49,457 nucleotides of DNA from Actinokineospora spheciospongiae (GTDB lineage Bacteria; Actinomycetota; Actinomycetes; Mycobacteriales; Pseudonocardiaceae): contig NZ_AYXG01000005.1 in NCBI RefSeq assembly GCF_000564855.1, positions 1 to 49,457 of the forward strand, read 5' to 3'. Positions 49,028 to 49,457 of the stretch are shown piece by piece. The position numbers were made by a program, and so were the translations under genes. Under the pieces are notes generated by a model, which did no database searches, had not been told where the DNA came from, and worked only from the letters and a program-made list of their open reading frames with translations. Each line of letters opens with the position of its first letter. The stretch's first letter is position 1.

Positions 49028-49237
49028 CGCTTCCCGGGCTCGACCCGGCGAAAGCGCTTGCCCCGCCCATCGCGGACGGCGTGTGCGCCGAGTGCGGAAG
49101 CGCCGGATCACCCCGGCTGAGCGCGAGCGGGGCAGCGGCGTGCCAGGGCTAGCGTCAGCCCGAGCGCCCGCTCGGAGCGGGCAGGACCGAGCCGCCGGCC
49201 CGGCGCCCGGCGCGGCCCAAGGCGCGGTGGGTCGAGC

Positions 49238-49342
49238 GGCCTGCCGCGCGCAGCACAGCGCTGGATCACCGCCGCACGCAGCCAGGAACCTCGGCGGCCG
49301 GACCGGCCTGCCGCGCGCAGCACTGCGGTGGGTCACCGCCGC
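49238..49342. repeat. degenerate 38-bp direct repeat
   Basis: Two copies (49238-49275 and 49305-49342), 67 bp apart, start GGCCTGCCGCGCGCAGCAC and end TCACCGCCGC, with about four mismatches between them. No associated gene is seen. Confidence 0.6.
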
Positions 49343-49457
49343 CCGTCTCCGAAGCGTCCACGTCGGCGCGAGCAGGCGGCCGGATGCAAGCAGGGCGGTG
49401 GAACGCTGGATCGGGTGGTTGTTCTTGGTTGGGGGAGAAGACCCTCTGCCAAGCTGG

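Larger units (their letters stand above)
48974..49457. other. right-edge region without a recognised gene (484 bp)
   Basis: Apart from the leuB terminator and a degenerate direct repeat at 49238-49342, I find no gene or RNA I can support. The open frames here are GC-rich shadows with no recognisable product. I searched by eye for a tRNA at the right end and found none. Confidence 0.5.

Noticed and set aside
49380-49457. Start of a tRNA gene at the right edge
   Set aside because: No acceptor/D-arm pattern or invariant bases could be identified in the last bases of the window.

Overview
The window is chromosomal DNA from a high-GC actinomycete, most likely a member of the Pseudonocardiaceae (Actinokineospora/Saccharothrix-like; this is an inference). 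The signs are strongly GC-biased third codon positions, many GTG starts, TANNNT -10 boxes placed 6-8 nt before start codons (leaderless mRNAs), an XRE/DUF397 pair, and a gene order that broadly follows the Mycobacterium tuberculosis Rv3015c-Rv2995c segment: metE-like, ligA, ACT protein, gatC, gatA, gatB, lppZ-like, doxX, cfp6-like, ilvB, ilvN, ilvC, serA, leuB.

Left edge (1-2025): the end of an integrated element. A large serine integrase on the minus strand sits against the junction. The first 46-50 codons of a host quinone-oxidoreductase gene lie on the other side, and the integrase start codon overlaps the stop of this truncated host reading frame. The element continues off the left edge.

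2.0-16 kb: an intracellular-looking S8 (subtilisin) protease beside a TPR-CHAT (caspase-like) protease; a long-chain acyl-CoA ligase; a MacAB-like lipoprotein/ATPase/permease operon behind an array of GTGTA half-sites; a MerR regulator with an MFS exporter whose promoter carries a typical MerR dyad; and a PLP-dependent dehydratase divergent from a short cobalamin-independent methionine-synthase-like protein.

16-25 kb: a LysR regulator divergent from an sdhCAB operon with a LysR box between them; an XRE/DUF397 pair whose regulator lacks a usable start; two small unknown genes; and ligA with a long Ala/Lys-rich tail.

25.2-31 kb: a GNAT acetyltransferase; a 0.7-kb non-coding stretch of tandem repeats and one large inverted repeat; an ACT-domain protein; and the tightly overlapped gatC-gatA-(64-aa membrane protein)-gatB operon for tRNA-dependent amidation.

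31-49.4 kb: lppZ-like lipoprotein, alpha/beta hydrolase, 2-hydroxyacid dehydrogenase, DoxX, then the branched-chain amino acid block: ilvD, PH-domain protein, ilvB-ilvN-ilvC behind a leader-peptide attenuator, and, after three genes of unknown role (one a 1142-residue disordered protein with twenty 13-residue repeats), serA and leuB. Strong bidirectional hairpin terminators separate most convergent pairs. I found no rRNA, tRNA or CRISPR array. The least ordinary items are the integrase/host-gene junction, the S8-CHAT pair, the repeat block at 25.8-26.5 kb, the repeat protein at 42.6-46.0 kb and the small membrane protein inside the gat operon.
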